Source: Rhizobiales bacterium Ga0077524 (GTDB lineage: Bacteria; Pseudomonadota; Alphaproteobacteria; Rhizobiales; Hyphomicrobiaceae). Taken from it: 33,537 nucleotides of DNA. Shown here piece by piece: positions 16,813-25,207 of this stretch (position 1 is the first letter of the stretch; every line of letters begins with the position of its first letter). A program made the position numbers and the translations under genes. Where the stretch lies: NCBI GenBank assembly GCA_001464755.1, contig LNDR01000385.1, forward strand, positions 1-33,537, given 5' to 3'. A model generated the notes under the pieces. That model ran no database searches. It had not been told where the DNA came from and saw only the letters and a program-made list of their open reading frames with translations.

Positions 16813-19800
16813 TCACGCAGCTTTCTGAGGATCGGCCTCCCCCTGCGATGAATGGCTCCCAGTCCCACTCGCGATGCCTGCATTGACCTGCGGTGAATGC
16901 TGGGCCGGAATTCCTGACCAGACCGTATGGGGCGGTATGGCCTCCCCCTTCATGACGAGTGTCAGCGGTCGCAGCTGAGCAAACTCCCCGATCGTGGCCT
17001 CGTAGAGCACCGTGGATCCCGTGCCGACCGTAGCGCCACGGCCGATGACCACGCGGCCAGCCTTCATGATGCGGTCCTCGTAAAGGTGGGTTTGCGGGCA
17101 AGCTCCCATATTGATTACGGCGTAATCGCCGATCTCCGTGCAATCGAACTCGCAGATATCCGTGGAGTTGATCCACGTACCCTTGCCGATCTTGGCGCCG
17201 AACGGCTTTAAGAGCCATGGCAGGAAAGGCGTGCCGCGCAGGTACTCGAGCAGCACCTTGCTCGCCAGGCCGCCGTAAAGAACCGCCACAGCCTCGGTCC
17301 GCATGGCCCACCACGACCACATCGGCTTCATCACGGGCCGATAAACGCCCATCATCGTCCATTTGAAGAGGACGGCCATGGTGTACATGATCGACGCCGT
17401 AACGAGACCGGCGACGAGGAAATAGGCGAACGCCACTCCCCACCGGGCCTCGTCGATCGGCTCGGCCATGATCTCCGCGGCGATGTAGACGATCGTGATC
17501 AGCACCGCGACCGGGAATGTCGTGTGCAACGCCTCGAAGGTCATTCGGCCGAGACGTGCCCAGCGGCTCGGCTCGTAGGTCGAGCGCGCATCGAGCACGA
17601 CCTTCTGGCGCGTGGGCAGCTTGATCGCTGGACTGCCCAGCCATGTCTCGCCAGTTGCGATGAGGTTCGATGGCGGCACGATCGACTTAACCCCCAGCAG
17701 AGCGTCGTCCTCGATCACCGAACCTTGCGGCACGACTGCAGAATTGCCGAAGAAGCAACGATCGCCCGTTTTCAGCCGCTTCAGCGTCATCCACCCGCCA
17801 TGGATCTCCTCGTCGCCAAATACGGCCTCGTCCCCGATGAAGTTGTCCCGTCCCATCTCGATCAGATCGTAGCGACCGGCAAAGCTCGCCGATATCTCGG
17901 TTCCCTTGCCGACCCGCGCGCCCATCAGGCGATACCAATTTCGCATGAAAACAGTGGCATAGAGCGAGTTCAGCGTCTCGAGCATCGCTTCGGTCGTCAA
18001 CCCGACGATCCATTTGCGGAAATAGAATGCGCCGAGGATTGAATGGCGTCCGGGCGTCACTCGTAGCGGCATCAGGAGCCAGCGCAGCGCAACGACAACA
18101 GCCATCGAGACCACAATCAGCGCGAGCGCTGCAGGAAACGAAAACGCCGCCACCATTCCCCAGTGCAAATTGTAGCTCGGGTCGCTCGAGACCCAACCCT
18201 CAAGGTGGTAGAGCACGTAGAAGGCCGGGAAGATCGGCAACAACCCGATGATGAGGCTGATATTGTAGGCAGCAAAGAAGCCCAGCCCCCGCACGATGCG
18301 CATGGGAGCACTCAGTTCCGGATGCGGCGGCAGCGCGTCCATGTCAGCGGCACCCGCAGCCGCCGCCGGCGAGCCCGACCAAACCTCGCGGCTCGGAATG
18401 TCGGCCCCGCTTGCCAGTGCTGTCAGGTCGCCGATCATGGCGCCATCGCCGATGCGCACATCATGTCCGATGACCGCGCCGTTGCCGATATGCGCATCCG
18501 CACCGATCGTGATCCGACCAACATAGACCTTGTTTCCGATCACCTCGACGTTGCCGAGCCTGACCTTGGTGCCGATGCTGGCACGGTCACCAACGCTGAT
18601 CAGGTCGATCGCGCCGTCCTCGAACTCGTGGATCACCGCATCTCGGCCGACATGCGCTCCGAGGGCCCGCAGATAGATGCCCATCAGCGGCGAACCCTGG
18701 AGAAATTTGTGTGCCGTTAGATGCACGATCCGCTGCATGAGCCAGATGCGGAAATAATAGCTTCCCCAGAGCGGATAGATGCCCGGCTTCGTGCGGCCGA
18801 TGACCAGCCACTTCAGCGCCACGACGAGCACCTTGGCGCCAAGGTTCAGCGATACGAAGACGCCGGAGAGAATGAGCGCCTCCTGCCACATCGGAGTTTC
18901 GACCCGGACCAGGAAAATGGAAGACAGCAGCAGCCCGATCCACTGGGCGGTGACGATCATGATAATGAAGGGGAGCGCTATCGCCTGCGCAAGTCCACAA
19001 AGGAAACGGCGGCGGAGCGGCACGGGCTCAAACGAGAGATCGGCGCGTTGCCCGCCTTCCTGCTCGGCGCGTTCCTGAAGAACGGCGGCAAGTCGGCGTA
19101 CCGAACGCAACGCATAGACGTCTTTCAACGCCACGCTCGCGAGATTCGGTGTCTTGCGAAGCTCCGATACGAAGCGTGCGGCAATCAGCGAATGGCCGCC
19201 AAGCTCGGTAAAGAAATCGGCGTCGAAGGGCACCACCTTCAGGCCGAGCACCTCTCGGGCTGCCTGCAGCACCTGCGCCTCAATGAGAGTGGCGGGCTGC
19301 TCTTGCTCTCCAGTTGACGGAAGCTCTGGCAAGGGCAGTGCGGCCAGCGCCTTGCGGTCGAGCTTACCCGATACCAACGTGGGGAGTGTTTTCAGCCGGT
19401 TCCAGTAGCGAGGCAGCATGTAAGATGGCAGCCTCTCGGCCAGGCGGCGCTGCACGGCGTCGAGGTCGAATCGCTCGTCGACCACGACATGACCGACGAG
19501 CACATCGCCCGCGGCGGGGTGAGGCGTAACCGCGACGGCCGCCTGAAGCACGCCCGGCTCGCGCGAGATCAGTGTCTCGATCTCGCCGAGTTCGATGCGG
19601 TAGCCCCGAATCTTGACCTGAGCATCGACGCGCCCATGAAAGACGATGTTGCCGGCGTCGTCGATGCTGACCGCGTCCCCGGTTCGGTAAAGCACTGGGT
19701 CGGTTGCGCCCTCGGCAGCAAACGGATTGGTCACGAATTTGACGGCGGTGAGTTCAGGCTGGCCGATGTAGCCCATGGCGACGCCGGGACCGCCGATCAG

Positions 19801-20868
19801 CAGCTCCCCCGTCCCTCCGCTCTGCACCGGTGCAAACGTCTCGTCGACGACATACGCTGTGTAGTTCGCGATCGGTCGTCCGATCGTAACCGGCTGTCCC
19901 GGTACGAGCTCGGTGGCGGTCGCGACAACGGTCGCTTCCGTTGGACCGTAGGTGTTCAGCAACCGTCGACCCTCTCCCGCATACCGATCGACGATGGAAG
20001 GCGGGCAGGCCTCCCCGCCCACGATAAACAAGCGCACAGAGGCCGGGGGCCGCTCCAGCATTCCGAGAAGTGTGGGAACCGTATCCATGACCGTGACGCC
20101 GGAGCGCTCGAGCAGATCCGGCAACCCATCCAGGTCACGTAGGGCGTCGTCCGTCGAGACGGCGAGGGTCGCACCGACGAGATATGGAACGAAGATCTCC
20201 TCGAGCGACAGATCGAAGGCCAGTGAGGCCTGTTGCAGAACGACGTCGCTCTCTTGCAAGCCGAGCGTCTCGTTGACCGATCGCACGTAGTGGCAAGCAT
20301 TGCGATGGGAGACGGAAACGCCTTTCGGCTCTCCCGTAGACCCCGAGGTGTAGATGACGTAGGCGCGCGCTTCCGGCGCCACCGGGCGCGAAACGACAGC
20401 GTGCCCTTCGATCAAAAGCGCCTCGACATCCAGGGCGGGTACCCCAAGACGAGCCGGATCGACGCCCAGGTCTCGATGCGTAATCACGGCCGAAGACCCA
20501 CAGTCGGCAAGGCATGTGCGAACCCGGTCGGGAGGCGCGTCGCCATCGAACGGCACGTAGGCGGCGCCCGCCCTCAGGATCCCGAGCATTGCGACGTGCA
20601 TCGCGAGAGAGCGTCGAAAGTAAAGGCCTACGCTATGCCCCGGCCCAATGCCGCGGGCCGCCAAGGCTCCAGCGAGATGTCCAGCGGCGGCATCGAGTGC
20701 CGAATAGCTAAACCGCTCGTCGCAACCGAGGAGGCGCAGAGCCAGCTTGTCGGGAACCCTACGGGCCGTCTCCGCGAACAGGTCGATCAGCGTCTCGTGC
20801 CTGATCAAGTCAGGTCGTCGGGCGCCGCGGAGGCACCAGCCGGCATCTGCTGCAAGCTCGTTAGACAT
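16813..20868 (-). CDS. Pls/PosA-family single-module peptide synthetase (epsilon-poly-lysine synthetase-like)
   Basis: From the ATG at 20868 (GGAG about 9 nt upstream) the protein has 1351 residues. An adenylation domain (about 20-510) carries A3 YTSGSTGEPKG, A5 NTYGPTEA, A7 YRTGD, A8 VKIRGYRIELGE and A10 Lys in SGKLDRK. A carrier domain has Ser560 in GGHSL. There is no condensation or thioesterase domain. Instead come three repeats of two membrane helices plus a hexapeptide left-handed beta-helix domain (helices near 620-692, 855-937, 1108-1177; beta-helices near 727-835, 977-1082, 1222-1322). This is the A-T-6TM-C1-C2-C3 plan of Streptomyces Pls, which makes poly-amino acids iteratively at the membrane. 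Alignment by eye to GrsA gives pocket code D-L-E-D-I-G-T-V-V-K; the acidic residues suggest a cationic substrate (inference). Confidence 0.9.
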   Translation of the reverse strand: MSNELAADAGWCLRGARRPDLIRHETLIDLFAETARRVPDKLALRLLGCDERFSYSALDAAAGHLAGALAARGIGPGHSVGLYFRRSLAMHVAMLGILRAGAAYVPFDGDAPPDRVRTCLADCGSSAVITHRDLGVDPARLGVPALDVEALLIEGHAVVSRPVAPEARAYVIYTSGSTGEPKGVSVSHRNACHYVRSVNETLGLQESDVVLQQASLAFDLSLEEIFVPYLVGATLAVSTDDALRDLDGLPDLLERSGVTVMDTVPTLLGMLERPPASVRLFIVGGEACPPSIVDRYAGEGRRLLNTYGPTEATVVATATELVPGQPVTIGRPIANYTAYVVDETFAPVQSGGTGELLIGGPGVAMGYIGQPELTAVKFVTNPFAAEGATDPVLYRTGDAVSIDDAGNIVFHGRVDAQVKIRGYRIELGEIETLISREPGVLQAAVAVTPHPAAGDVLVGHVVVDERFDLDAVQRRLAERLPSYMLPRYWNRLKTLPTLVSGKLDRKALAALPLPELPSTGEQEQPATLIEAQVLQAAREVLGLKVVPFDADFFTELGGHSLIAARFVSELRKTPNLASVALKDVYALRSVRRLAAVLQERAEQEGGQRADLSFEPVPLRRRFLCGLAQAIALPFIIMIVTAQWIGLLLSSIFLVRVETPMWQEALILSGVFVSLNLGAKVLVVALKWLVIGRTKPGIYPLWGSYYFRIWLMQRIVHLTAHKFLQGSPLMGIYLRALGAHVGRDAVIHEFEDGAIDLISVGDRASIGTKVRLGNVEVIGNKVYVGRITIGADAHIGNGAVIGHDVRIGDGAMIGDLTALASGADIPSREVWSGSPAAAAGAADMDALPPHPELSAPMRIVRGLGFFAAYNISLIIGLLPIFPAFYVLYHLEGWVSSDPSYNLHWGMVAAFSFPAALALIVVSMAVVVALRWLLMPLRVTPGRHSILGAFYFRKWIVGLTTEAMLETLNSLYATVFMRNWYRLMGARVGKGTEISASFAGRYDLIEMGRDNFIGDEAVFGDEEIHGGWMTLKRLKTGDRCFFGNSAVVPQGSVIEDDALLGVKSIVPPSNLIATGETWLGSPAIKLPTRQKVVLDARSTYEPSRWARLGRMTFEALHTTFPVAVLITIVYIAAEIMAEPIDEARWGVAFAYFLVAGLVTASIMYTMAVLFKWTMMGVYRPVMKPMWSWWAMRTEAVAVLYGGLASKVLLEYLRGTPFLPWLLKPFGAKIGKGTWINSTDICEFDCTEIGDYAVINMGACPQTHLYEDRIMKAGRVVIGRGATVGTGSTVLYEATIGEFAQLRPLTLVMKGEAIPPHTVWSGIPAQHSPQVNAGIASGTGSHSSQGEADPQKAA

Positions 20869-21048
20869 TCGAGCACTCCATGCCCGCACACTGCCGTTCA
20901 GCAGCAATGCTCATCCGTCGACGCGCACTTTCGACTATTCGTAGTGGCAAGAAGAGCATACATCGACCGAATCCGCGTTACCGCCCCACCACTCCCGCAG
21001 ACGGCCCCGACCGACGTCGAGGCATCGTAAAACCGACTCGATCCGCGC

Positions 21049-22848
21049 TCATTCGTTATTGGCAGTTCTCGCGAGGAGAATTTCGAGCGGGTCGACATCG
21101 GGTGGCTCTTCCACCCCGATGTCGAGATCCCTTCTTTTGAGATCGGCCAGCGTCCACCCCATTCTCTCACCATAAGTCCTTGTGATCTGGTGACGTAGCC
21201 GGGCCTGGGCCACATACCAACTCGTTTTGACTGCATCATCGTCGCAGCTTCGCAACTCCTCGGCGGAGTCGGCGCCCCAACGGCGCTCGACGCAATGATG
21301 TGGATCGAACGACAGATTGAAGAGTCGGCGCTTGATCTCGTCGAACCCCAACCTGACCGGCTTGCCGGCACTGCTCACGTAAGTGATCTCACAGGCAGCG
21401 GCTTCCTCACGATATACTCGGAGCAGATCTGCCTTTAGGTCGTTGCCGGAATATTTGAGGACGCTGCGTCTCGCCTCGTCGTGCTCGATGAACCGCTCGA
21501 TCTCGTCGCGAAGCTGCTCGAATGCCGACTTGATCCGCGCATCGCGCGACGGTGTGGAGTAGGTCTCCCAATCGCCGCTCGTCGCGTAGATGTTGCCCGG
21601 AAGACGAGGCGGCTGCGGCCGGCGATGGACGCCGTCCCGAATAGCAGCGTCAACCGAAGCCTTCCGATACGAAAGCTCCCGGCACAATTGCCGCACCCGC
21701 GTGCGCGTCTCGTCGATCGGGTCGTACTTGAAGCCGGGGAAGGCGAGCTTAAAGCGCACGTAGTCATGGAACGTATGATTTTCACCATCGATCATGAAGC
21801 CCGCGTCGGTCCAGACGGCCGGTCGGGGTTGCTGCGTGCCGAAGAATTGCTCGTCCGACCAGTCGGACAACTCACTATCTTTTGCCAGAACGAGACTTCC
21901 ACCCGAGAGCGTCCCATCCGCTATCCGCCGCGCGCCGACCAGACTCTGCGGGCGCCATCGCTTGAACCCCGCTCCCATCGGGGGCGCCGCACGTGCGAAT
22001 TCCCGATCGAAAAGGCCACGCGTCAGCGAGTTGTCGGGGTGGGCATCGATGTACAGAACGCGACCGTCCTCGGTCACCTTGTAGACGATCGCGACGTGGC
22101 CGTCCGGATCGAACACCACGGTGCCCGTACGAATGCTCTCCCGGGAAATCGCCACCGGATAATAATCCGACAAATGCTTACCGCGATAGGCGGGCGGCGA
22201 CCTGAAGTGTTCGGAGGTTACGTGGTCGTTGAGCCCCTTTAGCACTGCCCGGACGTCCGGGCCTGGGCCAATCACGTCCTGACGAGCTGAGATCGCATTG
22301 CCGGTCAAGAACGACCGATGCCCACTCGTCGGCGCATGCGGCTCGAGCCGCAGCGAGAACGAAAATGGAAGCCCGTTATGCCAAGCGTAATAGGCGCGCA
22401 ATACAAAGGGCAGATCCGCGCAATCAGCGAAGAAATGATGCGATCCAGGATGTTTATCATAGTAGAGCGGATTGGCGCTCGCGCTTGTCAGACACTGATG
22501 AACGGTCGCGCAGTCACTGTCGCCTATCGCCCGCAAAAACGTCTCGTAACCCTGCTCATCGGCTGGGGACCACTCGGCTTTTCTGATCTTCCAGGCCCAG
22601 GGACCTGCCGAGGCAGGCAAGTCCGGGCGGGCCTTGCGAGCGTTGTCGCTCTTCTTCGTTTTTGCCGCGCCAAACTGCCCATCTCGCTGGGGCGATGCCG
22701 AACTTGTGGATGAACCGCCGTGAGAGGCAGAAAGCGGGGCATTGCGAATAGATTCCGTGTAGACGGAAGAGCCGTCGGCCGCGACTGGCGCGACCTGTGC
22801 GATCGCCAGCCAAGACACGAGAGCTGCACTTGCTGCCAATCGCTGCAT
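21049..22848 (-). CDS. Secreted protein with putative papain/NlpC-fold cysteine hydrolase domain
   Basis: A 599-residue protein from the ATG at 22848, which gives a clean signal peptide (MQRLAASAALVSWLAIAQ, cleavage near PVAADG). The frame is open to an ATG at 22926 that has a slightly better ribosome-binding site, so the start is uncertain. A low-complexity Ser/Lys linker follows. The recognisable part has Cys143 in FADCADLPF, His251 in DPDGHVAIVY and Asp268/His270 in IDAHPDNS: the order and spacing of a papain-like or NlpC/P60-type Cys-His dyad plus polar residue. The C-terminal half (about 330-599) is charged and helical and not recognised. It lies 180 nt upstream of the synthetase on the same strand. 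The hydrolase role is an inference from motif shape. Confidence 0.6.
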   Translation of the reverse strand: MQRLAASAALVSWLAIAQVAPVAADGSSVYTESIRNAPLSASHGGSSTSSASPQRDGQFGAAKTKKSDNARKARPDLPASAGPWAWKIRKAEWSPADEQGYETFLRAIGDSDCATVHQCLTSASANPLYYDKHPGSHHFFADCADLPFVLRAYYAWHNGLPFSFSLRLEPHAPTSGHRSFLTGNAISARQDVIGPGPDVRAVLKGLNDHVTSEHFRSPPAYRGKHLSDYYPVAISRESIRTGTVVFDPDGHVAIVYKVTEDGRVLYIDAHPDNSLTRGLFDREFARAAPPMGAGFKRWRPQSLVGARRIADGTLSGGSLVLAKDSELSDWSDEQFFGTQQPRPAVWTDAGFMIDGENHTFHDYVRFKLAFPGFKYDPIDETRTRVRQLCRELSYRKASVDAAIRDGVHRRPQPPRLPGNIYATSGDWETYSTPSRDARIKSAFEQLRDEIERFIEHDEARRSVLKYSGNDLKADLLRVYREEAAACEITYVSSAGKPVRLGFDEIKRRLFNLSFDPHHCVERRWGADSAEELRSCDDDAVKTSWYVAQARLRHQITRTYGERMGWTLADLKRRDLDIGVEEPPDVDPLEILLARTANNE

Positions 22849-23249
22849 GACGGACGCGAATGTCTCTCTGTTGGCGTGCAGTTGACACATCAACCTCGAC
22901 GTCTGCGTCATCCAGGATGCGAGCATCGACTATTCCGTTAGCGCTCGTACTCGGCGCCAACAAGAATTTTCATCTTTGGAGCTGGAGTTTGCGTTGCATC
23001 AGCGCACTTGCGTGTATTTCGCGCAACACTCGTGCGTTCAGGTAGGGTCGGATTCAAAAGCCGGCACCAGCCGGCAGCTGACGTTCATCTCTCGCGGGAA
23101 CAGCCGCGGCGCCTTCGGGTTGCCGTAGATCCGACTTTGCGCTGACATCGATTTCGCTTCACCAGCCGAAAGGGCTGTCGCATTCGTCGAGCAATCTGGC
23201 CAGCCTGCTGTCGCCCGCACTCACGCTCGATGGCCAAGGCAGCACGTAT
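22849..23249. other. Intergenic region between the secreted-protein gene and tRNA-Ser
   Basis: About 400 nt without a convincing gene. It contains the possible alternative N-terminus of the secreted protein (22849-22926) and a terminator-like hairpin at 23056-23075. A 60-codon minus-strand frame (23038-23220) runs straight through that hairpin and resembles nothing recognised. Confidence 0.5.
23056..23075 (-). terminator. Rho-independent terminator downstream of tRNA-Ser
   Basis: On the minus strand GCCGGC-TGGT-GCCGGC is followed directly by TTTT. It is the first terminator-like structure after the tRNA 3' end, 175 nt away, and would also protect the secreted-protein gene from read-through. 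Confidence 0.55.
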
Positions 23250-23339
23250 TGGCGGAGAGGGAGGGATTCGAACCCCCGGTACGGTTGCCCGTACTTCGCA
23301 TTTCGAGTGCGACGCGATCGACCACTCTGCCACCTCTCC
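23250..23339 (-). tRNA. tRNA-Ser (anticodon CGA)
   Basis: A 90-nt minus-strand cloverleaf. The acceptor stem GGAGAGG pairs with CCTCTCC, and discriminator G plus CCA are encoded. The anticodon arm has a 5-bp TCGCA/TGCGA stem around loop CTCGAAA, giving anticodon CGA (codon UCG). A long variable arm with a 6-bp GTACGG/CCGTAC stem marks a class II serine tRNA. The T arm contains GGTTCGAATCC. Confidence 0.97.
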
Positions 23340-23589
23340 AGCCGGTTCAAGTAGCACAACGTTGCAGAAGCGGCACACAAGTCCGCAGGTGCTCAGCAGG
23401 CTTCCGGAACTGGCCCGCGGCTTCTAAGCGATGCGACGCCTAGTGGCAAGACTTACGTCACGCTCGTGTCAGCCCGCGGGCCGAAAACGGACGGCTCCCG
23501 CCTTGTGAGCGAGTTGACGACCTGACAGCAAGGCGACAAAGCTCAACCGAATATCCCTGCAATCCAAAGCCTGCACAAGGATCACCCCC

Positions 23590-24339
23590 ATGCCGACGCT
23601 CACCGGCCGTGTCGCCATCGTGACCGGGTCTGCACGCAACATCGGCCGGGCGACGACACTGATGCTCGCCCGCGAAGGGGCCGCCATAATGGTCCACTCC
23701 CGAAGCGATGCGACAGCCGTGGCCGAGACCGTGGCTCAGCTCAGGGCAATGGGCGCCACCGCCGAAAGCCATCTCGCAGATCTCTCGACCGAGCAGGGTG
23801 CCAATGGCCTCATTGCTGCGACGGTCGCCAAGCTGGGGCGGCTCGACATCCTCATCAACAACGCCGCCGTTCGCCGGAATACGCCGATTACCGAGATGAC
23901 AATGGCCGAGTGGCGGGAGGTACTGGGAGCGAGCCTCGACGCCTCCTTCCTTACGACGCGGGCGGCAGTGCCGCACATGATCGCGGGCAAATGGGGGCGG
24001 ATCGTCAACCTGGGCGGCATCTCGATGTTCAGCGGTCTCGCCGGACGTGCGCATGTGTCAGCGGCGAAGGCCGGCATGATCGGCATGACGAGATCTCTCG
24101 CGACGGAGCTCGGCCCGCACGGCATCACGGTCAACGTCGTGGCTCCGGGGGCCATCGCGACCGAGCGTGGTTTGGCGGCGGGTGCCCGGCCGGCAGCGTC
24201 ATCGACATCGGGCATCCCAGCCGGACGCGACGGGCGGCCCGAGGAGATCGCGCATATCGTCACGATGCTGTGCTGCCCAGACGCCGGCTATACGACGGGT
24301 CAGACGATCGAGGTGAATGGCGGCCGGCACTACTCTTGA
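23590..24339 (+). CDS. Short-chain dehydrogenase/reductase-fold protein with degenerate active site
   Basis: A 249-residue Rossmann protein of the classical SDR type: TGSARNIG nucleotide motif at 12-19, NNAA at 90-93, and the PG motif after ITVNVVAPGAI. It ends with the usual TGQTIEVNGG. The catalytic Asn-Ser-Tyr-Lys positions read Ser115, Gly143, Val156 and Lys160, so only the lysine remains. This AHVSAAK form in place of YxxxK suggests a subfamily that binds NAD(P) but does not catalyse the usual reaction, or uses other residues. The ATG at 23590 has AAGGA 8 nt upstream. It is followed by an unrelated redoxin gene on the same strand. Confidence 0.88.
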   Translation: MPTLTGRVAIVTGSARNIGRATTLMLAREGAAIMVHSRSDATAVAETVAQLRAMGATAESHLADLSTEQGANGLIAATVAKLGRLDILINNAAVRRNTPITEMTMAEWREVLGASLDASFLTTRAAVPHMIAGKWGRIVNLGGISMFSGLAGRAHVSAAKAGMIGMTRSLATELGPHGITVNVVAPGAIATERGLAAGARPAASSTSGIPAGRDGRPEEIAHIVTMLCCPDAGYTTGQTIEVNGGRHYS

Positions 24340-24467
24340 GAGCAAGTGGCGGCCGGACGCCGTAATCCGCGCAACCCGATGTCACGTTTCCTTGAGGTGC
24401 CGGCTAGGCGCTGATCGTGCCACAAGGCGCCGGTTGCTCGATATGCTGGCAATGCAGGAGCTTGCTC

Positions 24468-25115
24468 ATGTCTCTCGCGCTATCACGTCTTGATGCCCTC
24501 TCGACCGCAGCGGTGGCTGGGGCTCTCTTCCTCAACATCAGCGTGGCGCAAGCACGCGACAACGTACGACCAGGCACTCCGGCGCCCGAATTCACCGTGA
24601 CAGACACAAGCGGCAAGCCGGTATCCCTGAGCAGCTTCAAGGGCAAATCCGTCGTGCTGGAATGGACCAACCACGATTGCCCTTACGTGCGAAAGCACTA
24701 CTCGACTGGAACCATGCAGCAGCTGCAGCGGGATGCGTCTGCCGACGGCGTCGTGTGGCTGTCAGTGATCTCGTCGGCGCGAGGCCAGCAGGGATACGTG
24801 GAGGCGCTCGAGGCCGAAAAGCTAACTGCCGACCGGAAAGCAGCTCCGACAGCGGTTCTGCTCGACACGAACGGGGAAGTTGGGCGACTCTATCGGGCAA
24901 CGACAACGCCACACATGTTCGTCATCGACAACGCCGGCGTGCTTGCCTACATGGGCGCCATCGACGACAAGCCCTCGACTTCACCGGATACGATCAAGAC
25001 GGCGCGGCCCTACGTGCGAGAGGCTCTGACAGCCTTGCGGGACGGCAAGGCTGTGGCGACCTCCTCGACGCGGCCCTACGGATGCTCGGTGAAGTACGCC
25101 GATCCGCGAAGCTAG
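24468..25115 (+). CDS. Exported thioredoxin-fold (AhpC/TSA-like) redoxin
   Basis: A 215-residue protein with a signal peptide (about 1-29, cleavage near AQARD) and a redoxin domain beginning PGTPAPEFTVTDTSG. The active-site segment is EWTNHDCPYVRKHY: Cys71 is present, but the second cysteine of a CxxC is Val74. Near the C-terminus PYGCSVKY holds another cysteine, which could be the resolving residue. Probably a periplasmic one- or two-cysteine peroxiredoxin-like protein; the substrate is unknown. The ATG at 24468 has GCAGGAG 7 nt upstream; the frame is open further upstream but gives a poor signal. Confidence 0.87.
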   Translation: MSLALSRLDALSTAAVAGALFLNISVAQARDNVRPGTPAPEFTVTDTSGKPVSLSSFKGKSVVLEWTNHDCPYVRKHYSTGTMQQLQRDASADGVVWLSVISSARGQQGYVEALEAEKLTADRKAAPTAVLLDTNGEVGRLYRATTTPHMFVIDNAGVLAYMGAIDDKPSTSPDTIKTARPYVREALTALRDGKAVATSSTRPYGCSVKYADPRS

Positions 25116-25149
25116 TCGATCCAAGGGACCGAGATACGGGCGAAAGGCA

Positions 25150-25179
25150 AGAGCCGCCAGGGATAACCCCAGCGGCTCT
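25150..25179. terminator. Shared hairpin between convergent redoxin and tadC genes
   Basis: Perfect 8-bp arms AGAGCCGC/GCGGCTCT with an inner GGG-ATAA-CCC stem, centred in the 92-nt convergent gap. Only short T-rich tails follow on either strand (GTTCAGTTC on plus, TTGCCTTTC on minus), so it may act as a weak bidirectional terminator. Confidence 0.6.
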
Positions 25180-25207
25180 GTTCAGTTCGTCGGTCGGGTT
25201 TCGCCGA

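Noticed and set aside
23038-23220. A 60-codon minus-strand frame downstream of tRNA-Ser
   Set aside because: A strong terminator-like hairpin lies inside it and the translation matches nothing.
23250-23339. tRNA-Ser as an integration site for a mobile element
   Set aside because: No integrase gene and no duplicated tRNA 3' end were seen on either side within the window.
23478-23503. A hairpin sharing GAAAACGGACGG with the hairpin after the M3 peptidase gene
   Set aside because: The 12-nt identity is short, the flanks differ, and two copies in 33 kb of GC-rich DNA do not establish a repeat family.
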